Shown in pieces: positions 1-5,648 of a stretch of DNA of 5,648 nt (its first letter is position 1; each line of letters opens with the position of its first letter). The DNA comes from Rudaea sp. GTDB taxonomy: Bacteria > Pseudomonadota > Gammaproteobacteria > Xanthomonadales > Rhodanobacteraceae. Location: assembly GCA_025934455.1 (NCBI GenBank), contig JAICYA010000150.1, positions 1 to 5,648 on the forward strand, read 5' to 3'. A program made the translations under genes and the position numbers. The notes below the pieces were generated by a model that saw nothing but the letters and a program-made list of their open reading frames with translations, had not been told where the DNA came from and searched no databases.

Positions 1-408
1 GACTCCGCTCAATTGCCACTGCCCCTGCGCATTGCGGGCCAGATGCAGGTTAAGACCAACCAGGCGGAACTCGTTCCAGGCCTGATTGCGGTGCAGCGCC
101 GAGAAGAAATTGATCTTGAGCTCGGCCTGCGGAATCGTGCTGCCGGGCGATTTCGCATCGGCCCCGGCGATATGCACGCCGTGCAGGGCCAGCAACGGGC
201 CGTCGCGTTCCCAGACGCCGGTCACGCCGTCGAGCGTCACCGCGCGCTGCAGGCGGTCGCTGAGGAACGTCGCGATGCGTTGCGGGTGGCTCGCGATCCA
301 CGGCAGCGCGATCTGCGCCAGGCCGACACCGAGCGCGAGCAGGATGACGACCGCGGCGAACAGCGCCTGCAGCCAAAGACGCGCGCGGCGGATGGATCGC
401 TTCCACAT
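1..408 (-). CDS. yhdP: YhdP-family (AsmA-like/DUF3971) envelope protein, N-terminal part
   Basis: This is the first 136 codons of a protein that continues beyond the left edge; no stop occurs in frame. A basic start (MWKRSIRRARLW) is followed by one hydrophobic segment at about residues 15-37 (ALFAAVVILLALGVG...), the pattern of an N-in signal anchor that leaves the rest in the periplasm. Then come an RIATFLSDRLQ segment, TLDGVTGVWERDGPLLALHGVHI (spelled here only as key parts: TLDGV, GVWERDGP, LHGVHI) and NFFSALHRNQAWNEFRL. These resemble the N-terminus of E. coli YhdP, a very large AsmA-like inner-membrane protein implicated in moving phospholipid to the outer membrane. The gene lies just after rng, as in E. 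coli. I chose ATG 408 because AGGTG sits 6 nt upstream; in-frame GTG codons at 411 and 417 are alternatives. Family call is fairly sure; transport function is inferred from the family. Confidence 0.82.
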   Translation of the reverse strand, partial: MWKRSIRRARLWLQALFAAVVILLALGVGLAQIALPWIASHPQRIATFLSDRLQRAVTLDGVTGVWERDGPLLALHGVHIAGADAKSPGSTIPQAELKINFFSALHRNQAWNEFRLVGLNLHLARNAQGQWQLSGV

Positions 409-414
409 CACCCG

Positions 415-419
415 CACCT
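415..419 (-). promoter_or_regulatory. Ribosome binding site of yhdP overlapping the rng stop codon
   Basis: AGGTG lies 6 nt before ATG 408 and shares its first two bases with the TAG stop of rng (420-418). It supports ATG 408 over the upstream GTG codons and suggests that ribosomes finishing rng help start yhdP. Confidence 0.5.
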
Positions 420-1899
420 ACAGCAGAACCACATCGTACTGCTCCTGCGCGTAATGCTCCTCGGGCTGGAAGCGAATCGTCTTGCCGATGAATTCCTCGA
501 GTTCGGCGACCGCGGCCGATTCCTCGTCGAGGATGCGCGCCACGACTTTCGGTGCCGCGAGCACGAGCAATTTTTTCGCTTCGAACTGGCGCACCGCACG
601 GGTGATCTCGCGGAAGATTTCGTAGGTGACGGTTTCGGCGGTCTTGATGCTGCCGCGACCCTCGCAGGCCGGGCACGGCTCGCACAACTGGCGTTCCAGG
701 CTTTCCACCGTGCGCTTGCGCGTCATCTGCACGAGACCGAGGTCGGTCATCTCGTACACGGTGGTCTTGGCGTGATCGTGGGCCAGGGATTTTTCCAGCG
801 TGCGCAGCACCTGGCGCTTGTGTTCCTCGTCAACCATGTCGATGAAATCGATGATGATGATGCCGCCGAGGTTGCGCAGGCGCAGTTGGCGCGCCGCCGA
901 CTGCGCCGCTTCGAGATTGGTCCGGTAAACGGTTTCTTCGAGATTGCGATGGCCGAGAAACGCGCCGGTGTTGACGTCGATGGTCGACATGGCCTCGGTC
1001 TGGTCGACGACGAGATAGCCGCCCGACTTCAATGGCACTTCCTTCTTGAGCGCGCGCTGGATCTCGTCCTCGACACCGTACAGGTCGAAGATGGGCCGCT
1101 CGCCGGGGTAATGCTCGATGCGCTCGGCGAGTTCCGGCATGAACTGGCCGGCGAAACGCAGCATGCGTTCGAGCGTTTCGCGCGAATCCACGCGCACTTT
1201 CTCGACGTCCTTTCGCATCAGGTCGCGCAGGGCGCGCAGCGGCAGCGACAAATCCTCGTACACGCGCTCGCCGGCGCGGGCGCCCACGATGGCTTCCTGC
1301 ACCGACTGCCACAGCTTGGTCAGATAGGCCACGTCTTCGGCCAGGGCTTCGGCGCCCTGGCCTTCCGCGTTCGTGCGCACGATGTAGCCGTGACCGGTCT
1401 CCAGCGCACGCGCCTGCAGGATTTCCTTCAGGCGCGCCCGCTCGGTATCGTCCTCAATGCGCACCGACACGCCGATGGCCTTGGCCAGCGGCAACAGCAC
1501 CAGGTAGCGCGATGGCACCGACAGGTTCGTGGTCAGGCGCGCGCCCTTGCTGCCGATCGGGTCCTTGATCACCTGCACGACGATTTCCTGACCCTCGCGA
1601 ACCAGTTCGGCGATGGGCTGCGCGGGCGGCGCGACGGCATTTTCCTGGCCGTCGCCGGCCAGCGGCGGCACGCTGCGCAGGATGTCCGAGGCATGCAGAA
1701 ACGCGGCTCGTTCCAGTCCTATCTCCACGAAGGCAGCCTGCATGCCCGGCATGACCCGGCTGACGCGGCCCTTGTAGATGTTGCCGACATAGCCGCGGCG
1801 CAGCGCGCGCTCGAGCTGCACTTCCTGCAGCACGCCGTTTTCGACCACCGCGGCGCGGGTTTCGCGCGGGGTCACGTTGATGAGTATTTCTTCGGACAC
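418..1899 (-). CDS. rng: Ribonuclease G (RNase E/G family endoribonuclease)
   Basis: A 493-aa protein, close to the 489 aa of E. coli RNase G. It is a cytoplasmic endonuclease that cuts AU-rich single-stranded RNA and matures the 16S rRNA 5' end. It opens VSEEILINVTPRETRAAVVE, the usual RNase G start with GTG in place of ATG. The S1 domain follows at about residues 35-120 (GNIYKGRV at 39-46, VMPGMQAAFVEIG). The catalytic DNase I-like fold has IDVNTGAF with D308 and N310, and IIIIDFIDM with D351, spaced exactly like D303, N305 and D346 of RNase E. CPAC (C409, C412) matches the zinc-link cysteines. The scaffold-binding tail of RNase E is absent, so this is RNase G. The frame stays open to 2145, but that part lies over maf and has no family likeness. 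A GTG at 1908 is an alternative start; AAGTGG just upstream is only a weak ribosome binding site. Confidence 0.95.
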   Translation of the reverse strand: MSEEILINVTPRETRAAVVENGVLQEVQLERALRRGYVGNIYKGRVSRVMPGMQAAFVEIGLERAAFLHASDILRSVPPLAGDGQENAVAPPAQPIAELVREGQEIVVQVIKDPIGSKGARLTTNLSVPSRYLVLLPLAKAIGVSVRIEDDTERARLKEILQARALETGHGYIVRTNAEGQGAEALAEDVAYLTKLWQSVQEAIVGARAGERVYEDLSLPLRALRDLMRKDVEKVRVDSRETLERMLRFAGQFMPELAERIEHYPGERPIFDLYGVEDEIQRALKKEVPLKSGGYLVVDQTEAMSTIDVNTGAFLGHRNLEETVYRTNLEAAQSAARQLRLRNLGGIIIIDFIDMVDEEHKRQVLRTLEKSLAHDHAKTTVYEMTDLGLVQMTRKRTVESLERQLCEPCPACEGRGSIKTAETVTYEIFREITRAVRQFEAKKLLVLAAPKVVARILDEESAAVAELEEFIGKTIRFQPEEHYAQEQYDVVLL

Positions 1900-1930
1900 G
1901 ACAACCACTTGGAGAAGTTTTCTAAGATTG

Positions 1931-1959
1931 TTTATAGCCGGGATATACCGGGTTGTCGA
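1931..1959 (-). promoter_or_regulatory. Predicted sigma-70-type promoter for rng
   Basis: On the minus strand TCGACA (1959-1954) and TATAAA (1936-1931) are separated by exactly 17 bp. Each differs from the TTGACA and TATAAT consensus at one position. Transcription would start near 1924, leaving a leader of about 25 nt before GTG 1899. The promoter lies wholly in the 79-nt gap between maf and rng and is the best-looking promoter in the window. Confidence 0.6.
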
Positions 1960-1964
1960 TGAAA

Positions 1965-1986
1965 ATCCGCCGCCTGCGTCAGGCAG
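1965..1986 (-). terminator. Weak terminator or attenuator hairpin at the maf stop
   Basis: CTGCCTG (1986-1980) can pair with CAGGCGG (1976-1970) around an ACG loop, giving a 7-bp stem with one G-U pair. It covers the maf stop codon. After CGGA there is a run of only four T (1965-1962). The short stem, the offset and the short T run make it weak; it may reduce read-through into rng or simply protect the upstream mRNA. Confidence 0.25.
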
Positions 1987-2548
1987 AAATACCGAACCGG
2001 CGCAGCAGGGCCGCCGTTTCGTGCAACGGCAGCCCCATGACCCCGGAATAACTGCCGGACAGCCGCACGACGAACGCCTCGGCACGGCCCTGGATCGCAT
2101 AGGCCCCGGCCTTGCCCTGCCATTCACCGCTGCCGGCATAGGCATCGATCCGGCCTGCGTCGAGCCTGGCGAATTCTACTTGCGTGATGCTGAACGCCTG
2201 CTCTTCGCGCCCGGCGTCCAGGCACCAGACTGCGGACAGGACCTCGTGGGTCCGCCCCGACAGGCGCCGCAGCATGTCCGCCGCCTGCGCCGCGTCCGCC
2301 GGTTTGCCGAAGACCTCGCCGTCGAGTACGACCTCGGTATCGGCGCCGAGCACGACCGCTCCGGCGACACCGGATAATTCGAGCAGGCCGGCGCCGGCCT
2401 TCTCCCGCGCCACGCGGCTGACGTAATCGGCCGGCGGTTCGTGCAGCGCGCGCACTTCCGGCACGTCCACATCGACGACGCCGAAGCGCACGCCGATGCG
2501 TTCGAGCAATTCGCGGCGGCGCGGGGATTTCGAGGCGAGGTAGAGCAT
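1979..2548 (-). CDS. maf: Maf-family nucleotide pyrophosphatase, YhdE type (dTTP/UTP)
   Basis: A 189-aa cytoplasmic enzyme expected to hydrolyse dTTP, UTP and modified pyrimidine triphosphates to monophosphates, so keeping them out of nucleic acids. It starts [15 protein letters not shown], the family's S-x-SPRR phosphate-binding motif. [19 protein letters not shown] follows, with the catalytic-type aspartate at D70 and K82 in [13 protein letters not shown] (145-154) and [14 protein letters not shown] (165-178) complete the pattern. The wording matches E. coli YhdE rather than the YceF (m7GTP) branch. ATG 2548 is the only start that begins at the conserved MLYLAS; it lies 5 nt after the rlmH stop, so translation is probably coupled. 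No good ribosome binding site is visible. The pairing maf-rng-yhdP is also found in E. coli. Confidence 0.93.
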   Translation of the reverse strand: MLYLASKSPRRRELLERIGVRFGVVDVDVPEVRALHEPPADYVSRVAREKAGAGLLELSGVAGAVVLGADTEVVLDGEVFGKPADAAQAADMLRRLSGRTHEVLSAVWCLDAGREEQAFSITQVEFARLDAGRIDAYAGSGEWQGKAGAYAIQGRAEAFVVRLSGSYSGVMGLPLHETAALLRRFGISA

Positions 2549-2553
2549 GCTCG

Positions 2554-3012
2554 TCAGCCACGGTGATAGGGATGATTGGCCAGCACGCTGGCGGCGCGAT
2601 AAAGCTGTTCGGCGACGACAATCCGCACCAGCGGATGCGGCAGCGTCATCGGGCCCAGCGACCATTTCTGATCGACGCGATCCTGCACCGCCGGTGCGAA
2701 ACCATCCGCGCCACCGACGAGGAACGCCAAGTCCTTGCCCAGCATGCGCCAGCGCGCGAGTTGCTGCGCCAGATCTTCGCTCGACCAGGCCTTGCCGCGA
2801 CCGTCCAGCGCCACGACGTGCGCGCCTTTCGGAATTGCCGCCAGCAACGCCGCGCCTTCTTCGGCCATCGCGCGCGCGGGATCGCGCGACTTCGCCGAAA
2901 CCTCGATCAACTCCAACGGCAAATCGCGCGACAGGCGTTTGGCGTATTCGGCGTAACCACTTTGCACCCACGCCGGCATGCGTTCGCCAACGGCGATCAG
3001 GAAGGCGCGCAT
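2554..3012 (-). CDS. rlmH: 23S rRNA (pseudouridine-1915-N3)-methyltransferase RlmH
   Basis: A 152-aa SPOUT-fold methyltransferase (155 aa in E. coli). The family uses S-adenosylmethionine to methylate pseudouridine 1915 in helix 69 of 23S rRNA on the assembled 70S ribosome and works as a dimer. Visible marks are the start [27 protein letters not shown] (68-74), FLVGGADG (97-104) as the knot glycine loop, [18 protein letters not shown] (123-140) and the C-terminal NHPYHRG (146-152), which contributes to the active site in the family. Full length, no defects. It starts 15 nt after the rsfS stop, a pairing conserved across bacteria (ybeB-ybeA in E. coli). No clear ribosome binding site precedes ATG 3012, so coupling to rsfS translation is likely. 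Confidence 0.96.
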   Translation of the reverse strand: MRAFLIAVGERMPAWVQSGYAEYAKRLSRDLPLELIEVSAKSRDPARAMAEEGAALLAAIPKGAHVVALDGRGKAWSSEDLAQQLARWRMLGKDLAFLVGGADGFAPAVQDRVDQKWSLGPMTLPHPLVRIVVAEQLYRAASVLANHPYHRG

Positions 3013-3027
3013 GTCAGCGCCGGGAAT

Positions 3028-3546
3028 TCAACCCGCGTTCGCCGCGTCGGGCATGTCGTCTCCCACCGTCCATAGTCTTTCCAGACCGTAGAACTCGCGT
3101 ATGCGCGGCAGCATCACATGCACGATGATGTCGCCCAGATCCACCAGCACCCATTCGGCCTCGCGCTGACCTTCCACGCCGAGCGGCATCATGCCGGCCT
3201 TCTTGACGAACCTGACCACTTCGTCGGCCAGCGATTTGACGTGTCGCGTCGAGGTACCGCTGGCGATGAAAAGAATGTCCGCGATGGAAGTCTTGCCGCG
3301 CACGTCGATTTCGTGGACGTCCTTGGCCTTGAGTTCGTCGAGGGCGGCCAGCACCTGCCGGCGCAAAATCTCGACCGGATCGGATTTCGCCGAAGTAAGG
3401 GACTTCGCGGAAACTTTCGGGGATTTCTTCGGCGGCGACTTCGGCGAAGCTGATTTTGCCGGTGCCGATTTTTTCGAATTCGATTTGGCCGGAGCGGCCT
3501 TGGAAGTCGAGCGGGATTTGCGTGCGGTTTTGGATGCAGTGGCCAA
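3028..3546 (-). CDS. rsfS: Ribosomal silencing factor RsfS with lysine-rich N-terminal tail
   Basis: The protein is 172 aa from TTG 3546. The core (about residues 57-160) is a complete RsfS/Iojap domain: LRRQVLAALDELKAKD, EIDVRGKTSIADILFIASG (key parts IDVRGKTSIAD and ASGTSTRHVKS), GVEGQREAEWVLVDLGDIIV and the HVMLPRIREFYGLERLW end. RsfS binds uL14 on the 50S subunit and blocks joining with 30S when nutrients are short. Residues 1-56 are an unusual tail with 13 lysines, 8 KS dipeptides and almost no acid. I chose TTG because GAGGA lies 9 nt upstream, because there is no in-frame ATG, GTG or TTG I could find between it and the core, and because the upstream ATG at 3735 would overlap the helicase gene and the promoter region. 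The start is the least certain point; the family is secure. Confidence 0.88.
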   Translation of the reverse strand: MATASKTARKSRSTSKAAPAKSNSKKSAPAKSASPKSPPKKSPKVSAKSLTSAKSDPVEILRRQVLAALDELKAKDVHEIDVRGKTSIADILFIASGTSTRHVKSLADEVVRFVKKAGMMPLGVEGQREAEWVLVDLGDIIVHVMLPRIREFYGLERLWTVGDDMPDAANAG

Positions 3547-3555
3547 GCGGCGATG

Positions 3556-3560
3556 TCCTC
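3556..3560 (-). promoter_or_regulatory. Ribosome binding site supporting the TTG start of rsfS
   Basis: GAGGA on the minus strand lies 9 nt before TTG 3546. It is the strongest Shine-Dalgarno match in the cluster and decides the rsfS start. Confidence 0.5.
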
Positions 3561-3572
3561 GTGGTGGATTGG

Positions 3573-3599
3573 CTCCGCAGCGATTTCGCCGGTGCGGAG
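3573..3599 (-). promoter_or_regulatory. Hairpin in the presumed rsfS leader
   Basis: CTCCGCA (3599-3593) pairs perfectly with TGCGGAG (3579-3573). Inside it GCG (3589-3587) pairs with CGC (3582-3580) around an AAAT loop, leaving a CCG bulge on one side. The total is 10 pairs. With a start site near 3601 the hairpin would sit at the 5' end of the mRNA, about 13 nt before the ribosome binding site. The structure is seen by eye; a regulatory or stabilising role is inferred. Confidence 0.4.
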
Positions 3600-3607
3600 T
3601 GGAATCG

Positions 3608-3613
3608 AGTATA
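3608..3613 (-). promoter_or_regulatory. Candidate -10 box for the rsfS-rlmH-maf unit
   Basis: TATACT on the minus strand matches TATAAT at five of six positions and lies about 62 bp before the TTG start. No convincing -35 hexamer stands 16-18 bp upstream (GTGGTG at 17 bp), so the promoter would be weak or activator-dependent. Confidence 0.35.
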
Positions 3614-3677
3614 GGCCGATTTTCGCGGCGCACCACTAGCGAAAACGAATCGACCAGCGCGTTGGCGTGGCGCGCGC

Positions 3678-3683
3678 TAAAAT
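3678..3683 (+). promoter_or_regulatory. Candidate -10 box for the DEAD-box helicase gene
   Basis: TAAAAT lies in an otherwise GC-rich stretch 24 bp before ATG 3708. It would give a leader of only about 18 nt. No -35 match is seen at the right distance, so this is tentative. Confidence 0.25.
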
Positions 3684-3707
3684 ACGCATCCTTTCCGCTA
3701 GCGGCCC

Positions 3708-5597
3708 ATGAGCATGTCCCACGCCGGTGCCGCACCCCAATCCGTCAATTTCCGCGATCTGCGCCTGCCGGATGCCTTGCTGACGACATTGTCCGAAGTC
3801 GGGTACGAAAACCCCTCGCCAATCCAGGCCGCGACGATTCCGCCCTTGCTCGACGACCGCGATCTGCTCGGTCAGGCGCAGACCGGCACCGGCAAGACCG
3901 CCGCCTTCGCGCTGCCGATTCTGGCGCGGCTGGATTTGTCGAAAACCCGGCCGCAGGCGCTGGTGCTGGCGCCGACGCGCGAACTGGCCATCCAGGTCGC
4001 CGAAGCATTCCAGCGCTACGCCATGAAAATGCCGGGCTTCCACGTGCTGCCGATCTACGGCGGCCAGAGTTATGGCCCGCAGCTTTCCGGTTTGAAACGC
4101 GGCACGCATGTGGTCGTGGGTACGCCGGGACGCGTGATCGACCATCTTGAACGCGGTTCGTTGGATCTTTCGCAACTGACCACCCTGGTGCTCGACGAAG
4201 CGGATGAAATGCTGCGCATGGGTTTCATCGACGATGTCGAAGCGGTGCTGAAGAAAACCCCGCCGACGCGGCAAATCGCCTTGTTCTCGGCCACCATGCC
4301 GAGTCAGATCAAACGCATTGCGCAAACCTATCTGCGCGAGCCGATAGAAATCGCGATCAAGAACAAAACGACCACGGCCGCGAATATCCGGCAACGTTAC
4401 TGGTATGTCAGCGGCATGCACAAGCTCGACGCGCTCACGCGCATTCTCGAAGCCGAACCGTTCGAGGCGATGCTGGTATTCATGCGCACCAAGCAGGCCA
4501 CCGAGGAAATCGCGCAAAAGCTGCAAGCGCGCGGATTCTCTGCCGCCGCGATCAACGGCGACGTCATTCAGGCTCAACGCGAGCGCACCATCGCGCAACT
4601 CAAGGATGGTCAGATCGACATTCTCGTTGCGACCGACGTTGCCGCGCGCGGACTCGACGTCGAGCGCATCAGTCATGTGCTGAATTACGATATTCCCACC
4701 GACACCGAAGCTTACGTGCACCGCATCGGTCGCACCGGTCGCGCCGGGCGCAGCGGCGAGGCGATTTTGTTCGTGGCGCCGCGCGAAAAGCGCCTGCTGC
4801 AGGCGATCGAGCGCGCCACGCGGCAGCCGATCACCGAAATGCAATTGCCCAGCGTGGATGCGGTGAACGATCGGCGCACCACGAAGTTCAAGCAACGTAT
4901 CGCCGACGCGCTGGCAGGCGACGATCTGGCCCCGTTCCGACAACTGGTCGAACAATACGAACGCGAACGCAACGTGCCGGCCGTGGAAATCGCCGCTGCG
5001 CTCGCGCGTCTGGTGCAAGGCAAGCAGCCGTTGTTGCTGCAACCGGCGCCGCGCGAATCGCGGCCATTCGAGAAACCGCGCGCGGAAAAACCATCGCAGC
5101 ATGAGCGCCTGCCAACGCGCGCTCCCGCACGTTCGCATGAGTCGACGCCTTCGCTGGCGCGCCGCGACGAGCGCCCGCGCAAGGCCGAAGCGGGATTCGA
5201 AACCTATCGCATCGCCGTCGGTAACGATCACGGCGTTCGCCCTGGCAACATCGTCGGCGCGATCGCCAACGAGGCAGGCCTGGACAGCAAGCACATCGGT
5301 CGCATCGATATTCGCGACAGGTACACCCTGCTCGATCTTCCCGCCGGCATGCCCGAGGAAACGTTCCAGTTGCTCAAGACGGTTCGGGTAGCCGGGCAAC
5401 GATTGCTCATCGCCCGCGCGGGCGAGTCGCCGGACTCAGCGCCCGCATCCGGCAAACCGCCACGCAAGCCGCCGTTCAAGCCGACCGCGCACATATCGAA
5501 ACCGGTCAAGCCAGGCAGCTTCGACAAGGACGGGTTCGACAAAGGCGGGTTCGATAAACGCAGGCATGGGCCGCACAAACGCGCAAAAGCGCGCTGA
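3708..5597 (+). CDS. deaD: ATP-dependent DEAD-box RNA helicase, DeaD/CsdA type
   Basis: A 629-aa helicase, the same length as E. coli DeaD. The family unwinds short RNA duplexes with ATP, assists 50S assembly in the cold and aids mRNA decay. Motifs in order are the Q motif (GYENPSPIQ, 32-40), motif I AQTGTGKT (57-64), Ia PTRELA (89-94), GG (118-119), Ib TPGR (139-142), II DEAD (163-166), III SAT (194-196), the motif V region ATDVAARGLDV (308-318) and motif VI HRIGRTGRAG (338-347). All key residues are present. A charged, proline-rich linker (about 440-495) leads to a DbpA-type RNA-binding domain (about 498-572: YRIAVGNDHGVRPGNIVGAI... LLDLPAGMPEE). The tail is basic and ends with FDK repeats. 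ATG 3708 has no clear ribosome binding site; ATG 3714 is an alternative two codons in. It is divergent from rsfS. DbpA itself is shorter, so DeaD is the better name. Confidence 0.94.
   Translation: MSMSHAGAAPQSVNFRDLRLPDALLTTLSEVGYENPSPIQAATIPPLLDDRDLLGQAQTGTGKTAAFALPILARLDLSKTRPQALVLAPTRELAIQVAEAFQRYAMKMPGFHVLPIYGGQSYGPQLSGLKRGTHVVVGTPGRVIDHLERGSLDLSQLTTLVLDEADEMLRMGFIDDVEAVLKKTPPTRQIALFSATMPSQIKRIAQTYLREPIEIAIKNKTTTAANIRQRYWYVSGMHKLDALTRILEAEPFEAMLVFMRTKQATEEIAQKLQARGFSAAAINGDVIQAQRERTIAQLKDGQIDILVATDVAARGLDVERISHVLNYDIPTDTEAYVHRIGRTGRAGRSGEAILFVAPREKRLLQAIERATRQPITEMQLPSVDAVNDRRTTKFKQRIADALAGDDLAPFRQLVEQYERERNVPAVEIAAALARLVQGKQPLLLQPAPRESRPFEKPRAEKPSQHERLPTRAPARSHESTPSLARRDERPRKAEAGFETYRIAVGNDHGVRPGNIVGAIANEAGLDSKHIGRIDIRDRYTLLDLPAGMPEETFQLLKTVRVAGQRLLIARAGESPDSAPASGKPPRKPPFKPTAHISKPVKPGSFDKDGFDKGGFDKRRHGPHKRAKAR
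5517..5561 (+). repeat. Three 15-bp tandem repeats in the helicase tail
   Basis: Three consecutive 15-bp units (5517-5531, 5532-5546, 5547-5561) encode SFDKD, GFDKG and GFDKR. The second and third share their first 8 bases exactly and differ by few changes overall, consistent with small in-frame duplications. They lie in a basic, disordered-looking tail. Confidence 0.65.
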
Positions 5598-5603
5598 GGC
5601 TCC

Positions 5604-5648
5604 TCAACCTCGGTACGGCGACAGCAAATCCGGATAGGCCAGCAGCGC
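5604..5648 (-). CDS. Possible 3' end of a convergent gene, unrecognised
   Basis: Reading the minus strand from the right edge gives 14 sense codons, ALLAYPDLLSPYRG, and then TGA (5606-5604). The codons use G or C at the third position as in the other genes, and the stop lies 6 nt from the deaD stop, a common convergent arrangement. I do not recognise the family from 14 residues, and an open run this short could arise by chance. Confidence 0.3.
   Translation of the reverse strand, partial: ALLAYPDLLSPYRG

Larger units (their letters stand above)
3547..3707. other. Divergent intergenic region between rsfS and deaD
   Basis: 161 bp without a gene. It holds the rsfS ribosome binding site and leader hairpin, and one -10-like box for each direction (3608-3613 minus, 3678-3683 plus). 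I see no small reading frame with a ribosome binding site, and no clear operator palindrome apart from the hairpin. Confidence 0.6.

Noticed and set aside
50..685. A 211-codon minus-strand frame over the rng-yhdP junction
   Set aside because: It is out of phase with both genes and arginine-rich without motifs. The rng and yhdP frames explain the region.
839..861. GATGAT-type trinucleotide run suggestive of a microsatellite
   Set aside because: It encodes the conserved IIIIDFID strand of RNase G, so protein constraint explains it.
13..1962. A 649-codon open frame on the plus strand opposite rng
   Set aside because: It is antisense to a complete RNase G, shows only shadow composition (rich in H, R, A, L, Q) and no recognisable motif. 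Long antisense frames are expected in GC-rich genes.
1900..2145. Longer RNase G starting at 2145
   Set aside because: The extra 82 residues overlap maf, read across the predicted promoter and do not resemble RNase G. The conserved start SEEILINVTPRE begins at GTG 1899.
2549..2971. A 141-codon N-terminal extension of Maf in the same frame
   Set aside because: It lies over rlmH in another phase and has shadow composition; [11 protein letters not shown] is the normal Maf N-terminus.
3191..4150. A plus-strand frame with segments like ADFAGADFFEFDLAG that look like pentapeptide repeats
   Set aside because: The pattern is the reverse complement of the lysine/serine-rich RsfS tail; the frame also runs into the start of deaD in another phase.
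3636..5399. A 587-codon open frame on the minus strand opposite the helicase
   Set aside because: It mirrors deaD codon for codon, has no family-like motif and no supported start. The plus strand has every DEAD-box motif in order.

Overview
The window looks like chromosomal core-genome DNA from a GC-rich gammaproteobacterium, most likely Xanthomonadales (Lysobacterales). I base this on the gene order rsfS-rlmH-maf-rng-yhdP, the wording of the RsfS core (SGTSTRHVKSLADEV) and the GC-rich codon use. The assignment rests on family knowledge, without a database search. Five genes lie on the minus strand and one long gene on the plus strand. A seventh gene may end at the right edge. I see no mobile element, CRISPR array, tRNA or rRNA.

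Layout: the minus-strand cluster reads right to left. It starts at about 3546 with rsfS (ribosomal silencing factor, with an unusual lysine-rich N-terminal tail and an apparent TTG start). Next come rlmH (23S rRNA pseudouridine-1915 methyltransferase), maf/yhdE (dTTP/UTP pyrophosphatase), rng (RNase G, GTG start) and the first 136 codons of a YhdP-family (AsmA-like) envelope protein that runs off the left edge. Spacings are short (15, 5, 79 and 9 nt). The only sizeable gap, between maf and rng, holds a good sigma-70-type promoter (TCGACA-17-TATAAA) just after a weak hairpin at the maf stop. This suggests rng-yhdP can be transcribed separately from rsfS-rlmH-maf.

Divergent from this cluster, across a 161-bp intergenic region, is a 629-aa DEAD-box RNA helicase of the DeaD/CsdA type with a C-terminal DbpA-type RNA-binding domain and a basic tail ending in three FDK repeats. 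The intergenic region holds a -10-like box for each direction and a 10-bp bulged hairpin in the presumed rsfS leader. Past the helicase stop, 14 codons and a stop on the minus strand may be the end of a convergent gene.

Functionally, four of the six genes act on ribosomes or rRNA: RsfS holds back subunit joining, RlmH modifies 23S rRNA, RNase G trims the 16S 5' end and DeaD helps 50S assembly. Maf removes non-canonical nucleotides and YhdP belongs to envelope lipid transport. I found no previously undescribed system. The points worth a second look are regulatory and structural details: the rng promoter, the RsfS tail, the leader hairpin, the stop-codon-overlapping ribosome binding site of yhdP, and the helicase next to rsfS where related genomes usually have nadD.
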